64,000 bases of DNA from Granulosicoccus sp963833195 (GTDB taxonomy: Bacteria; Pseudomonadota; Gammaproteobacteria; Granulosicoccales; Granulosicoccaceae), in the NCBI GenBank assembly GCA_963833195.1, contig CAWHXF010000027.1, forward strand, positions 3,224,001-3,288,000, in the 5' to 3' direction. The number at the start of each line of letters is the position of its first letter. The first letter of the stretch is position 1. Below the pieces are notes generated by a model. It ran no database searches. It was given only the letters and a program-made list of their open reading frames with translations, and had not been told where the DNA came from. The translations under genes and the position numbers were made by a program. Below, piece by piece: positions 1 to 7,756 of the stretch.

Positions 1-30
1 GCCGGCTCGGCTAGGGGCCGGCTCGGCTAG
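1..30. repeat. 14-bp direct repeat at the 3' end of ispB
   Basis: A 14-base unit, gccggctcggctag, occurs at 1-14 and again at 17-30. The second copy carries the ispB stop codon (TAG on the minus strand, 27-29), so the first copy holds a spare stop just outside the gene. It looks like a small local duplication; no function can be read from it. Confidence 0.6.
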
Positions 31-1121
31 TGCCCGCGTTCGACCGAGTGCCGGGCGATGGTCTCGAGCGCGTCGCGCCAGGGCGAGCCGGGCACGGGTT
101 CGAGGGCTGCGATGGCCGCGGCCGCGGACTCGGCGGCGCGCTGCATGGAGCGCTCGATCGCGTCCGTGGCGCGGATGGCCTCCAGCACGGCGGGCAGCGC
201 GTCCAGGCCGCCGGAACGGATGGCGCCCTCGACGAGCTTGCGCTGCGCCGCGTCGCCGTCGCGCATGGCGTAGATGAGCGGCAGCGTCGTCTTGCCCTCG
301 GCCAGGTCGTCACCGATGTTCTTGCCGAGCGCGCCCGCATCGCTGCGGTAATCGAGCACGTCGTCGGCGATCTGGAACGCGGTGCCCAGATGCGTGCCGT
401 AGTCCGCCAGGGCGGTGCGCACCTCCGCGGGGGAGCCCGCGAGCACCGCGGCGATCTCGCCCGCGGCGCGGAACAGCCGCGCGGTCTTGGCCTCGATGAC
501 CTCCACGTAGCGGCCCTCGTCGACGCCCGGCTCGTGCACGTTCATGAGCTGCATCACCTCGCCCTCGGCGATGCGGTTGGTGGTGCGCGCCAGGATGTCC
601 ATGACCTCCAGGCTGCCGATCTCCACCATCATCTCGAACGAGCGGGTGTAGAGGAAGTCGCCGACCAGCACGGCCGCCTCGTTGCCCCACACGGCGTTGG
701 CCGTCTCGCGGCCGCGGCGCAGGGTCGAGGCATCCACCACGTCGTCGTGCAGCAGGGTGGCGGTGTGGATGAACTCGACGATGGCCGCGGCCAGCACGCG
801 GGCATCGCCCTCGAAGCCGCACGCGCCGGCGGCGAGCAGCACGAGCTGGGGGCGCAGCCGCTTGCCGCCGGCACCGACGATGTAGCCGCCGAGCGTGTCG
901 ATGAGCGCGACGTCCGAGGCCAGGCGCGCGCGGATCAGCGCGTCCACGCGGTCCATGTCCGCGGCGACGAGCGCGCGGCAGTCCTCGAAGGTCGGCGGCG
1001 TCGGCGCGGCTGCGGTCTGTAGCGGTGGCACGACTGGTGGTACGCGGGCGAGGTCGGTTCGGGTCGGCCGGAGCGTATCACCTGCGACCGGACGGGTCCG
1101 CCGAAGCCTCCTGTCCGACAT
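27..1121 (-). CDS. ispB: Octaprenyl (polyprenyl) diphosphate synthase IspB
   Basis: Trans-polyprenyl synthase that extends farnesyl diphosphate with isopentenyl diphosphate to make the ubiquinone side chain. Both aspartate-rich motifs are present: HDDVVD at residues 125-130 and DDVLD at 253-257. GGKRLRP (85-91) and GKNIGDDLAEGKTTLP (266-281) are also typical. The product is 364 residues, about 40 longer at the N-terminus than the E. coli enzyme. That stretch is Pro/Arg-rich, so the true start may be the in-frame GTG at residue 31 or Met56. It is divergent from rplU, the usual gammaproteobacterial arrangement. Confidence 0.95.
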   Translation of the reverse strand: MSDRRLRRTRPVAGDTLRPTRTDLARVPPVVPPLQTAAAPTPPTFEDCRALVAADMDRVDALIRARLASDVALIDTLGGYIVGAGGKRLRPQLVLLAAGACGFEGDARVLAAAIVEFIHTATLLHDDVVDASTLRRGRETANAVWGNEAAVLVGDFLYTRSFEMMVEIGSLEVMDILARTTNRIAEGEVMQLMNVHEPGVDEGRYVEVIEAKTARLFRAAGEIAAVLAGSPAEVRTALADYGTHLGTAFQIADDVLDYRSDAGALGKNIGDDLAEGKTTLPLIYAMRDGDAAQRKLVEGAIRSGGLDALPAVLEAIRATDAIERSMQRAAESAAAAIAALEPVPGSPWRDALETIARHSVERGH

Positions 1122-1130
1122 GCGGGTGCA

Positions 1131-1159
1131 TTGATATTCGTGACCCAGGCAGTTAAGCT
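1131..1159 (+). promoter_or_regulatory. Candidate sigma70 promoter for rplU-rpmA
   Basis: TTGATA (1131-1136), a 17-base spacer and TAAGCT (1154-1159) lie 63 bases upstream of the rplU ATG in the ispB/rplU divergent gap. The -35 box matches consensus at five of six positions; the -10 box is poor. Confidence 0.45.
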
Positions 1160-1221
1160 AGAGGGCTTTTCGCGGCATGGTGCCGGCGATGCAGCCAAGA
1201 ATGCACAAGGGGGCGAGCGAC

Positions 1222-1536
1222 ATGTACGCGGTGATCAGGACCGGTGGCAAGCAGTATCGGGTGAGCGAGGGTGATCGACTCAAGGTCGAGACCCTGCCCG
1301 GCGACGTCGGCGGCGAGGTGCGCCTGGACCAGGTGCTCATGGTGGGCAGCGGCGAGACGGTGACCGTCGGCGCCCCGCTCGTGGCCAACGCGGCGGTGAC
1401 GGCCGAGGTGCTGGCCCACGGGCGCGCGAAGAAGGTGCGCATCGTCAAGTTCAAGCGCCGCAAGCACTACCGCCGCCAGATGGGTCACCGTCAGAACTTC
1501 ACCGAGCTGCGCATCACCGGCATCTCGGCGGGCTGA
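1222..1536 (+). CDS. rplU: 50S ribosomal protein L21
   Basis: Large-subunit protein that binds 23S rRNA. The 104-residue product begins MYAVIRTGGKQYRV and carries the family signature KFKRRKHYRRQMGHRQ. The frame is open back to 1177, but family length and N-terminus place the start at the ATG at 1222. It is the first gene of the rplU-rpmA pair, with rpmA 49 bases downstream. Confidence 0.97.
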   Translation: MYAVIRTGGKQYRVSEGDRLKVETLPGDVGGEVRLDQVLMVGSGETVTVGAPLVANAAVTAEVLAHGRAKKVRIVKFKRRKHYRRQMGHRQNFTELRITGISAG

Positions 1537-1585
1537 GCGACTCCCGCTCCGGCTCACGCACCCTACGCACACGACACGGCTCACA

Positions 1586-1852
1586 ATGGCACACAAGAAA
1601 GCAGGCGGCAGCACTCGCAACGGCCGCGATTCCCAGTCCAAGCGCCTCGGCGTGAAGAAGTTCGGCGGCGAGGAAGTGGTCGCCGGCAACATCATCGTGC
1701 GCCAGCGCGGCACGCACTGGCACCCGGGCGTCAACGTGGGCCTCGGCAAGGATCACACGATCTTCGCGAAGGTCGACGGCACCGTGGCGTTCCAGGTGCG
1801 CGGCGGCACGAACCGCAAGTTCATCGACGTGGTGCCCGCCGACGCGGCCTGA
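1586..1852 (+). CDS. rpmA: 50S ribosomal protein L27
   Basis: L27 lies next to the peptidyl-transferase centre, where its N-terminal tail reaches the A/P-site tRNA ends. The 88-residue product starts MAHKKAGGSTRNGRDS with no cleavable leader (unlike Firmicutes) and contains the diagnostic RGTHWHPG. Its family-standard length and position after rplU leave little doubt. Confidence 0.97.
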   Translation: MAHKKAGGSTRNGRDSQSKRLGVKKFGGEEVVAGNIIVRQRGTHWHPGVNVGLGKDHTIFAKVDGTVAFQVRGGTNRKFIDVVPADAA

Positions 1853-1872
1853 GCGACCCCGCTCCGTACCGG

Positions 1873-1911
1873 GCCCGAATCAGGCCCGAATCAGGCCCGA
1901 ATCAGGCCCGG
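1873..1911. repeat. 11-bp tandem repeat downstream of rpmA
   Basis: The unit gcccgaatcag is repeated three times (1873-1883, 1884-1894, 1895-1905), followed by a partial fourth copy. The last full copy supplies the TGA stop of the minus-strand gene ending at 1902. It reads as a replication-slippage array. Confidence 0.7.
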
Positions 1912-2246
1912 CGCGGGTCCAGGTTCGGGGCTCCGAACGCGATTTCCCGCAGGCCGTCGAGCAGGGCGAGCTGATGCTCGCTCGCGTCGAGCGCGGTCGT
2001 GGTGGCGAGCACCGCACGCGCCGCGCCGGCCGCGGTCACTCCCGGCGCCAGCGCCAGCATCCAGCCGAACAGCAGCGCATCGGGACGCGTCTGCCAGTCG
2101 GGCGCGTGCGGCGCCAGCGCCCGCGTCAGCACGCCGCGCGGGTCGCAGCTCGGAAACAGCACGACCGCACCGGCACGCGCCCCTCGGGCGCGCGCGCGGC
2201 GCGTGGCCGGCCGGGGTGGGCCGGCCGAATCGGGGGCATCGGTCAT
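1902..2246 (-). CDS. Hypothetical protein between rpmA and obgE
   Basis: A 114-residue frame from the ATG at 2246 (an in-frame ATG at 2288 would add 14 residues). I do not recognise a family. Its third codon positions are almost all G or C, like the neighbouring genes, which argues for coding. The N-terminal third is Arg/Pro/Ala-rich, followed by a more ordered stretch with SCDPRGVLTRAL and LLFGWMLALAPG. It is divergent from obgE with 78 bases between starts and convergent with rpmA. A short lineage-specific gene is likely; a spurious frame in GC-rich DNA remains possible. Confidence 0.45.
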   Translation of the reverse strand: MTDAPDSAGPPRPATRRARARGARAGAVVLFPSCDPRGVLTRALAPHAPDWQTRPDALLFGWMLALAPGVTAAGAARAVLATTTALDASEHQLALLDGLREIAFGAPNLDPRRA

Positions 2247-2324
2247 GGGTGCGGAGTCTGCCCGTGCCGCTTCGGCTAGACTCCGCACCCGCCCGCAGTT
2301 CGCCTCGCCTCACCGGGCACAGCC

Positions 2325-3392
2325 GTGAAATTCGTCGACGAAGCACGCATCAAGGTCATCGCCGGTGACGGTGGCAACGGCGCGCTGAGCTTCAGGCGCG
2401 AGAAGTACATTCCCAAGGGTGGCCCCGACGGCGGCGACGGCGGTCATGGCGGCAGCGTGTGGCTGGAAGCCACGGACGGGCTCAACACGCTGGCCGACTT
2501 CCGGCACCAGCGCACCTGGAGCGCGAAGCGCGGCGAGAACGGTCGCGGCCGCAACTGCGCCGGCGCCGCCGGCGACGACCTCGTCGTGCAGGTGCCCGTC
2601 GGTACCGTGGCCGTCGACCTGGACACCGAGGAGCGCGTGGCCGATCTCGCCGCGCCCGGCGAGCGCGCGCTCGTCGCCCAGGGCGGCTTCCGGGGTCTGG
2701 GCAACACGCGCTTCAAGAGCTCCACCAACCGCGCGCCGCGCCAGACCAGCGACGGCTCCGAAGGCCAGCGCCGGGAGCTGCGGCTCGAGCTGCGCGTGCT
2801 GGCCGACGTGGGGCTGCTTGGCCAGCCGAACGCGGGCAAGTCCACGCTGATCGCGCAGGTCAGCCAGGCGCGCCCGAAGATCGCCGACTACCCGTTCACC
2901 ACGTTGCACCCGAACCTCGGCGTGGTCTCCATCGAGCCCCACCGAAGCTTCGTCATGGCGGACATTCCGGGTCTCGTGGAAGGCGCGGCCGAGGGTCAGG
3001 GGCTGGGCCTGCGGTTCCTGAAGCACCTGGAGCGCACGCGCGTGCTGCTGCACCTCGTCGATGTCCTGCCCGTCGACGGGAGCGACCCGGTGGATGCGGC
3101 GGCCACGGTGCTCGCCGAGCTCGTTGCGCACGACGCGGGACTCGCCTCCAAGGAGCGCTGGCTGGTGCTGAACAAGCTGGACCTGGTGGCCGAGGACGAA
3201 CGCGAGACGCTCGGCCGGCGCATCGCCGAGGGGCTGGACTGGCACGGCCCGACCTATCGGGTATCGGCCGCGACGGGACTCGGCTGCGACGCGCTCATGA
3301 GCGATCTCATGGTGCGGCTCGAGGCGCTGCGCGAGGCGGCGGCGGAAGGCGCACCGGAACCCGCTTCCGACGACGCGTCCGACGATGCGTGA
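2325..3392 (+). CDS. obgE: GTPase ObgE/CgtA
   Basis: Essential Obg-family GTPase that binds the 50S subunit and links ribosome assembly to growth and (p)ppGpp. The Gly-rich Obg fold covers about residues 1-158 (GDGGNGALSFRREKY; GGPDGGDGGHGG). The G domain follows: GQPNAGKS (166-173), FTT (191-193), DIPG (213-216) and NKLD (283-286). The product is 355 residues with a short acidic tail. The start is GTG; the Obg N-terminus MKFVDEA fixes it. Its end overlaps the proB start by 8 bases, implying translational coupling. Confidence 0.96.
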   Translation: MKFVDEARIKVIAGDGGNGALSFRREKYIPKGGPDGGDGGHGGSVWLEATDGLNTLADFRHQRTWSAKRGENGRGRNCAGAAGDDLVVQVPVGTVAVDLDTEERVADLAAPGERALVAQGGFRGLGNTRFKSSTNRAPRQTSDGSEGQRRELRLELRVLADVGLLGQPNAGKSTLIAQVSQARPKIADYPFTTLHPNLGVVSIEPHRSFVMADIPGLVEGAAEGQGLGLRFLKHLERTRVLLHLVDVLPVDGSDPVDAAATVLAELVAHDAGLASKERWLVLNKLDLVAEDERETLGRRIAEGLDWHGPTYRVSAATGLGCDALMSDLMVRLEALREAAAEGAPEPASDDASDDA

Positions 3393-4530
3393 ACGCCTGC
3401 GCACGGCGCGCCGGTGGGTCGTCAAGGTAGGCAGCTCGCTCCTTACCGACGACGGACGCGGGCTCGACGCGGGGATCATCGGCCGGTGGTCGCAGGACAT
3501 CGCCGGACTCGCCGCGGCCGGGTGCGAGGTGCTGGTGGTGTCCTCGGGCTCCATCGCCGAGGGCGTCGTGCGCCTGGGCCTGAAGGCGCGGCCCACGGCG
3601 GTGCACGAGCTGCAGGCCGCCGCGGCGGTGGGCCAGATGGGGCTGGTGCGCGCGTGGGAGGCGGCGCTGCAGGAACACGCCCTGCTGGCGGCGCAGGTAC
3701 TGCTGACGCACGACGACGTGGCCGACCGGCGTCGCTACCTGAACGCGCGGGCCACGCTGAAGGGACTGCTGGCACATCGCGTCGTGCCCATCGTGAACGA
3801 GAACGACACGGTCATCACCGACGAGATACGGCTCGGGGACAACGACACGCTGGGCGCGCTGGTGGCGAACCTCGTCGATGCCGACGTGCTGGTGCTGCTC
3901 ACCGATCAGGCGGGGCTCTACGACGTCGATCCGCGCGGCAACCCGTCGGCGCGGCTGCTCGAACGGGCCGATGCCGGGGACCCCGCCGTGCTGGCCGCCG
4001 CCGGCCCGAGCGCCTCGGGACTCGGGCGCGGTGGCATGAGCACCAAGGTGTCGGCCGCGGGCCGCGCCGCACGCTCGGGCACCACGACGGTGATCGCGGA
4101 CGGGCGCGAGCCGCGGGTGCTGGCGCGCCTGCGCGCGGGCGAGACCCTCGGCACCATGCTGACGAGTGCGGAACGGCCGAGGGACGCGAGAAAGCGCTGG
4201 CTGGCCGATCAGCTGCGCGCGCGCGGCAGCCTGAGCCTGGACGACGGCGCGTGCCGCACGCTGCGCGAGCGCGGCTCGAGCCTGCTGGCGGTGGGGGTGA
4301 CGGGCTGCGCCGGCGATTTCCACCGCGGGGAGCTGGTCACGCTGCTGGACCCGCACGGGGTCGAGCTAGGGCGCGGGCTGACCAACTACGGCGCGGCGCA
4401 CGTGCGCCTGGTGGCGGGTCAGCCGAGCGAGCGCTTCGAGGCGCTATTGGGATTCACGGCGGAGCCGGAGCTCGTGCACCGCGACAACCTGATCGTCGCC
4501 GGAATCGCCTCGGGTGCGTCGCGCGCGTGA
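3385..4530 (+). CDS. proB: Glutamate 5-kinase
   Basis: Phosphorylates L-glutamate to gamma-glutamyl phosphate, the first step of proline synthesis. The amino-acid-kinase domain opens with VVKVGSSLLT (residues 12-21), then VSSGSIAEG and the substrate loop NENDTVITDEIRLGDNDTLGALVA. A C-terminal PUA domain occupies about residues 280-370. At 381 residues it matches the two-domain bacterial enzyme. obgE-proB adjacency is also seen in Pseudomonas. No proA is in the window. Confidence 0.95.
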   Translation: MRERLRTARRWVVKVGSSLLTDDGRGLDAGIIGRWSQDIAGLAAAGCEVLVVSSGSIAEGVVRLGLKARPTAVHELQAAAAVGQMGLVRAWEAALQEHALLAAQVLLTHDDVADRRRYLNARATLKGLLAHRVVPIVNENDTVITDEIRLGDNDTLGALVANLVDADVLVLLTDQAGLYDVDPRGNPSARLLERADAGDPAVLAAAGPSASGLGRGGMSTKVSAAGRAARSGTTTVIADGREPRVLARLRAGETLGTMLTSAERPRDARKRWLADQLRARGSLSLDDGACRTLRERGSSLLAVGVTGCAGDFHRGELVTLLDPHGVELGRGLTNYGAAHVRLVAGQPSERFEALLGFTAEPELVHRDNLIVAGIASGASRA

Positions 4531-4562
4531 GCCGCGCGGCGCGCCGGGGACCGGGGCCGGAC

Positions 4563-4823
4563 TCAGAGCGCGCGGATGCGGGCGTTGAGACGGCTCTTGT
4601 AGCGCGCGGCCTTGTTCTTGTGGATGAGGCCCTTCCTGGCCATCTGGTCGAGGATGGGCGTGGCGGCCTGGTAGGCGCCCTGCGCGGCCTCCTTGTCGCC
4701 GCTGGCGAGCGCGGAGAAGACGCGCTTGACGCGCGTGCGCATGGCGGAGCGCTGACTGGCGTTGAGCTGGCGCGAGCGTTCGGCCTGACGAACGCGCTTT
4801 CGTGCCTGGGCGGTGTTGGCCAC
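4563..4823 (-). CDS. rpsT: 30S ribosomal protein S20
   Basis: Primary 16S rRNA-binding protein of the small subunit. The 86-residue, Lys/Arg/Ala-rich product starts MANTAQARKRVRQAE and ends in HKNKAARYKSRLNARIRAL, as in the family. It is convergent with proB (32-base gap) and divergent from murJ, and has its own strong promoter. Confidence 0.96.
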   Translation of the reverse strand: MANTAQARKRVRQAERSRQLNASQRSAMRTRVKRVFSALASGDKEAAQGAYQAATPILDQMARKGLIHKNKAARYKSRLNARIRAL

Positions 4824-4864
4824 GGACTTCCTCGAAACGGTATGAAGGCGAAATGCAGCCGGTC

Positions 4865-4893
4865 ATTATCGTTCGCGGTCGGCCCGGAGTCAA
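4865..4893 (-). promoter_or_regulatory. Sigma70 promoter for rpsT
   Basis: On the minus strand TTGACT (4893-4888), a 17-base spacer and GATAAT (4870-4865) sit 41 bases upstream of the rpsT start. Each box matches consensus at five of six positions with ideal spacing. This is the best promoter match in the window, as expected for a ribosomal protein gene. Confidence 0.75.
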
Positions 4894-4930
4894 CGGCCCC
4901 CGGTGCGCCCGATGCCCGACGCACGGCCGC

Positions 4931-6532
4931 GTGAGCCCTGTCCGCGGAAGTCTGGCGCGCTCGGGCGGCACCGTGGCCGTCATGACGCTGCTGTCGCGGC
5001 TGCTCGGCTTCGTGCGCGACCAGGTGCTGGCCGTGACCTTCGGCGCGGGCGGCATGGTCGACACCTTTCTCGTCGCGTTCAAGATCCCGAACTTCCTGCG
5101 CCGGCTGTTCGGCGAGGGCGCGTTCGCGCAGGCCTTCGTGCCGGTGTTCACCGAGTACCGCGAGACCAGGAGCCCCGAGGCGCTGCGCGACCTCGCGGCG
5201 CACGTCTCGGGCACCTTCGCCGTCGTGCTGCTGGTCGTCAGCACGCTGGGCGTGGCCTGCGCGCCGCTGATCGTGTGGGTGTTCGCGCCGGGCTTCGCCG
5301 ACGAGCCCGAGCGCTACGAGCTCGCCGTGCGCATGCTGCGCATCACCTTCCCCTACCTCTTCTTCGTCTCGCTGCTGGCCTACGCGGGCAGCATCCTGAA
5401 CGCGTTCGGACGCTTCGCCCTGCCCTCGTTCGCGCCGGTGCTGCTGAACGTGTCGATGATCGCGGCGGCGCTCGTGTTCGCGCCGCGCTTCGACCCGCCG
5501 ATCGTGGCCCTGGCCTGGGGCGTGTTCGTGGCGGGCGCGCTGCAACTGGCCCTGCAGTTGCCGTTCCTGCTGCGCATGGGCCTGTTGCCGCGGCCGCGCT
5601 GGGGGCGGGCGCACGCGGGCGTGCGACGCGTGCTGAAACTCATGGTGCCCGCGCTGTTCGGCTCGTCGGTGGCGCAGATCAACCTGCTGCTCGACACCAT
5701 CATCGCCTCGTTCCTCGCGGCGGGCAGCCTGTCGTACCTGTACTACGGGGACCGGCTGATGGAGTTCCCGCTCGGGCTGCTCGGCGTCACGCTCGGCACG
5801 ATCATCCTGCCGCGGCTGTCGCGCGAGCACGCGCGGCGCATCGGCAAGGGCGACGGGGACGAAGAGGGCGCAGGCGGCGACGGGCGGGACGGCTTCCGGC
5901 GCACGCTCGACTGGGCGCTGCGACTCGTGCTGCTGACCGGGTTGCCGGCGGCGCTCGCGCTCGCGCTGCTCGCCGAGCCCATGCTGGCGACCCTCTTCGG
6001 CTACGGCGAGTTCACGGCCGCCGACACGCATCAGACCGCCATCGCGCTCGTGGCCTACGCGGCCGGGCTGCCGGCGTTCCTGCTGGTCAAGGTGTTCGCG
6101 CCGGCCTTCTACGCGCGGCTGGACACGCGCACGCCCGTGCGCATCGGCATCGTGTCGCTCGTGGCCAACATGGTGCTGAACCTCGCCATCGTGCTGCCCA
6201 TGCTGCATTTCGGGCTGCCCGCCCCGCACGCCGGCCTGGCCGCCGCCTCGAGCCTGGCGGGGTGGCTGCAGGCCGTGCTCTTGTACCGGCACCTGGCACG
6301 CGACGACACCTACCGCGCAGGGCCCGCGGTGCGCCGCACCGCCTGGCGCGCGCTGCCGGCGCTGGCCGCCTTCGGCGCGGTGGCGCTCGTGGGGGCCGCC
6401 ACGGACTGGCACGCCCTGGAGGCCGCGGCACGGGTCGCGAGACTGGTCGTTATACTGACCCTGGCCGGCGGTGCGTACGCACTCGTCCTGCTCGCGGTCG
6501 GTCTGCGCCCGTCCGAGCTGGTCAGTCCCTGA
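4931..6532 (+). CDS. murJ: Lipid II flippase MurJ (MviN)
   Basis: Inner-membrane MOP-superfamily transporter that flips the peptidoglycan precursor lipid II to the periplasm. After a short N-terminus it shows the family's SRLLGFVRDQV, the FGAGGMVDTFLVAFKIPNFLRRLFGEGAF stretch (split here as FGAGG...FLVAFK and IPNFLRRLFGEGAFAQAFVP), then about 14 hydrophobic helices. The frame is open from 4802, but the GTG at 4931 gives 534 residues, close to the usual 510-530, and keeps the start out of rpsT. ribF follows 94 bases downstream. Confidence 0.94.
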   Translation: MSPVRGSLARSGGTVAVMTLLSRLLGFVRDQVLAVTFGAGGMVDTFLVAFKIPNFLRRLFGEGAFAQAFVPVFTEYRETRSPEALRDLAAHVSGTFAVVLLVVSTLGVACAPLIVWVFAPGFADEPERYELAVRMLRITFPYLFFVSLLAYAGSILNAFGRFALPSFAPVLLNVSMIAAALVFAPRFDPPIVALAWGVFVAGALQLALQLPFLLRMGLLPRPRWGRAHAGVRRVLKLMVPALFGSSVAQINLLLDTIIASFLAAGSLSYLYYGDRLMEFPLGLLGVTLGTIILPRLSREHARRIGKGDGDEEGAGGDGRDGFRRTLDWALRLVLLTGLPAALALALLAEPMLATLFGYGEFTAADTHQTAIALVAYAAGLPAFLLVKVFAPAFYARLDTRTPVRIGIVSLVANMVLNLAIVLPMLHFGLPAPHAGLAAASSLAGWLQAVLLYRHLARDDTYRAGPAVRRTAWRALPALAAFGAVALVGAATDWHALEAAARVARLVVILTLAGGAYALVLLAVGLRPSELVSP

Positions 6533-6554
6533 GCTCGTCCCCGAGCTCGTCCCG
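6531..6554. repeat. 12-bp tandem repeat after murJ
   Basis: gagctcgtcccc (6531-6542) is followed by gagctcgtcccg (6543-6554), then degenerate gctcg-containing units to about 6572. The array starts on the last bases of the murJ stop codon. Confidence 0.5.
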
Positions 6555-6626
6555 GGCTCGGCCCGAGCTCGCACGGGGAACGTCCCGCCCGCGCCCCTCA
6601 TCCTTCGCCTGCAGGGCCTGTGACCG

Positions 6627-7598
6627 GTGGTCTGTCAGCTGATTCGCGGTCTGGAACGCTGGCGGCGCGCCCACGGGTCGGACCCGGGCTGCGTCGCGAC
6701 CATCGGCAACTTCGACGGGGTGCACCTCGGCCACCTGGCCATGCTCGCGCGCCTGCGCGCGGCGGCCGACGCGGCCAACCTGCCCGCCACCGTGGTGAGT
6801 TTCGAGCCCCTGCCGCGCGAGCACTTCGCGCCCGCCACCGCCCCGCCCCGTCTGCAGGGCCTGCGCGACCGCGTGGCGTCGCTCGCCGCGGGCGGCGCCG
6901 ATCGGCTGCTGCTGCTGCGCTTCGACGAGAGCCTCGCCGACATGGCCGCCGAAGCCTTCGTCGACGAGGTGCTCGTGCGCGGGGTCGGTGCGCGGCATCT
7001 CGTGGTGGGCGACGATTTCCGGTTCGGGCAGCGGCGCACCGGCGACTTCGATCTGCTGACCCGTGCGGGTGCGCGTGCGGGCTTCGGCGTGGAGCGCGCG
7101 CCGACGGTGAGCGCGAGCGTGGACGGCCAGCGGGTGCGCGTCTCCAGCACGCGCATCCGCGGGTTGCTGCAGGACAACCGGCTCGACGCCGCCGCGGCGC
7201 TGCTCGGTCGCCCGTACCGCATCTCGGGACGGGTCGTGCACGGCGAAAAGGTGGGCCGCACCCTGGGCTTCCCCACGGCGAACGTCGCGCTCGGCGGGCT
7301 GCGGCCCGCGCCGCGGGGCGTGTTCGCGGTACGCGCCACGGTCGCCGAGACGGGCGAGGTGCATGCCGGCGTGGCCAACCTCGGCGAGCGGCCCACGGTG
7401 GGGGGCCGTCGGCTGCTGCTGGAGGTGAACGTGCTGGACGGTGCGCCCGAGCTCTACGGGCGCCACCTCGCGGTCGATCTGCTCGCGTTCCTGCGCGGCG
7501 AACGCCGATTCGATTCACTCGAATCGCTCAAGGCGCAGATACGAACGGACGCGGAAGCCGCACGCGCGCTCCATCATGATCTAGGAGACATGAAATAG
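6627..7598 (+). CDS. ribF: Bifunctional riboflavin kinase/FMN adenylyltransferase
   Basis: Makes FMN from riboflavin and then FAD. The N-terminal adenylyltransferase has TIGNFDGVHLGH (residues 25-36), VVGDDFRFG (126-134) and SSTRIR (173-178). The C-terminal flavokinase has GFPTANV (214-220). The 323-residue length is typical. The start is GTG, followed by CQLIRGLERW, which aligns with the usual 'LIRG' opening. It lies in the murJ-ribF-ileS-lspA-ispH block, which a kinase gene interrupts after ribF. Confidence 0.95.
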   Translation: MVCQLIRGLERWRRAHGSDPGCVATIGNFDGVHLGHLAMLARLRAAADAANLPATVVSFEPLPREHFAPATAPPRLQGLRDRVASLAAGGADRLLLLRFDESLADMAAEAFVDEVLVRGVGARHLVVGDDFRFGQRRTGDFDLLTRAGARAGFGVERAPTVSASVDGQRVRVSSTRIRGLLQDNRLDAAAALLGRPYRISGRVVHGEKVGRTLGFPTANVALGGLRPAPRGVFAVRATVAETGEVHAGVANLGERPTVGGRRLLLEVNVLDGAPELYGRHLAVDLLAFLRGERRFDSLESLKAQIRTDAEAARALHHDLGDMK

Positions 7599-7756
7599 CG
7601 TTGAACTTGTCTCGAACTGCTTCGAAACCGTCATGAATTAAGTCGTTCGTCGAGGAAAGGGGTCACAAATCGCGCACTCCGCTAGCATCCCGGTGGTCGT
7701 GAACGCCGTGCCCGGCGTTCTCATGGACCGTATGTACCGAGCCACGGAGCGCCGTC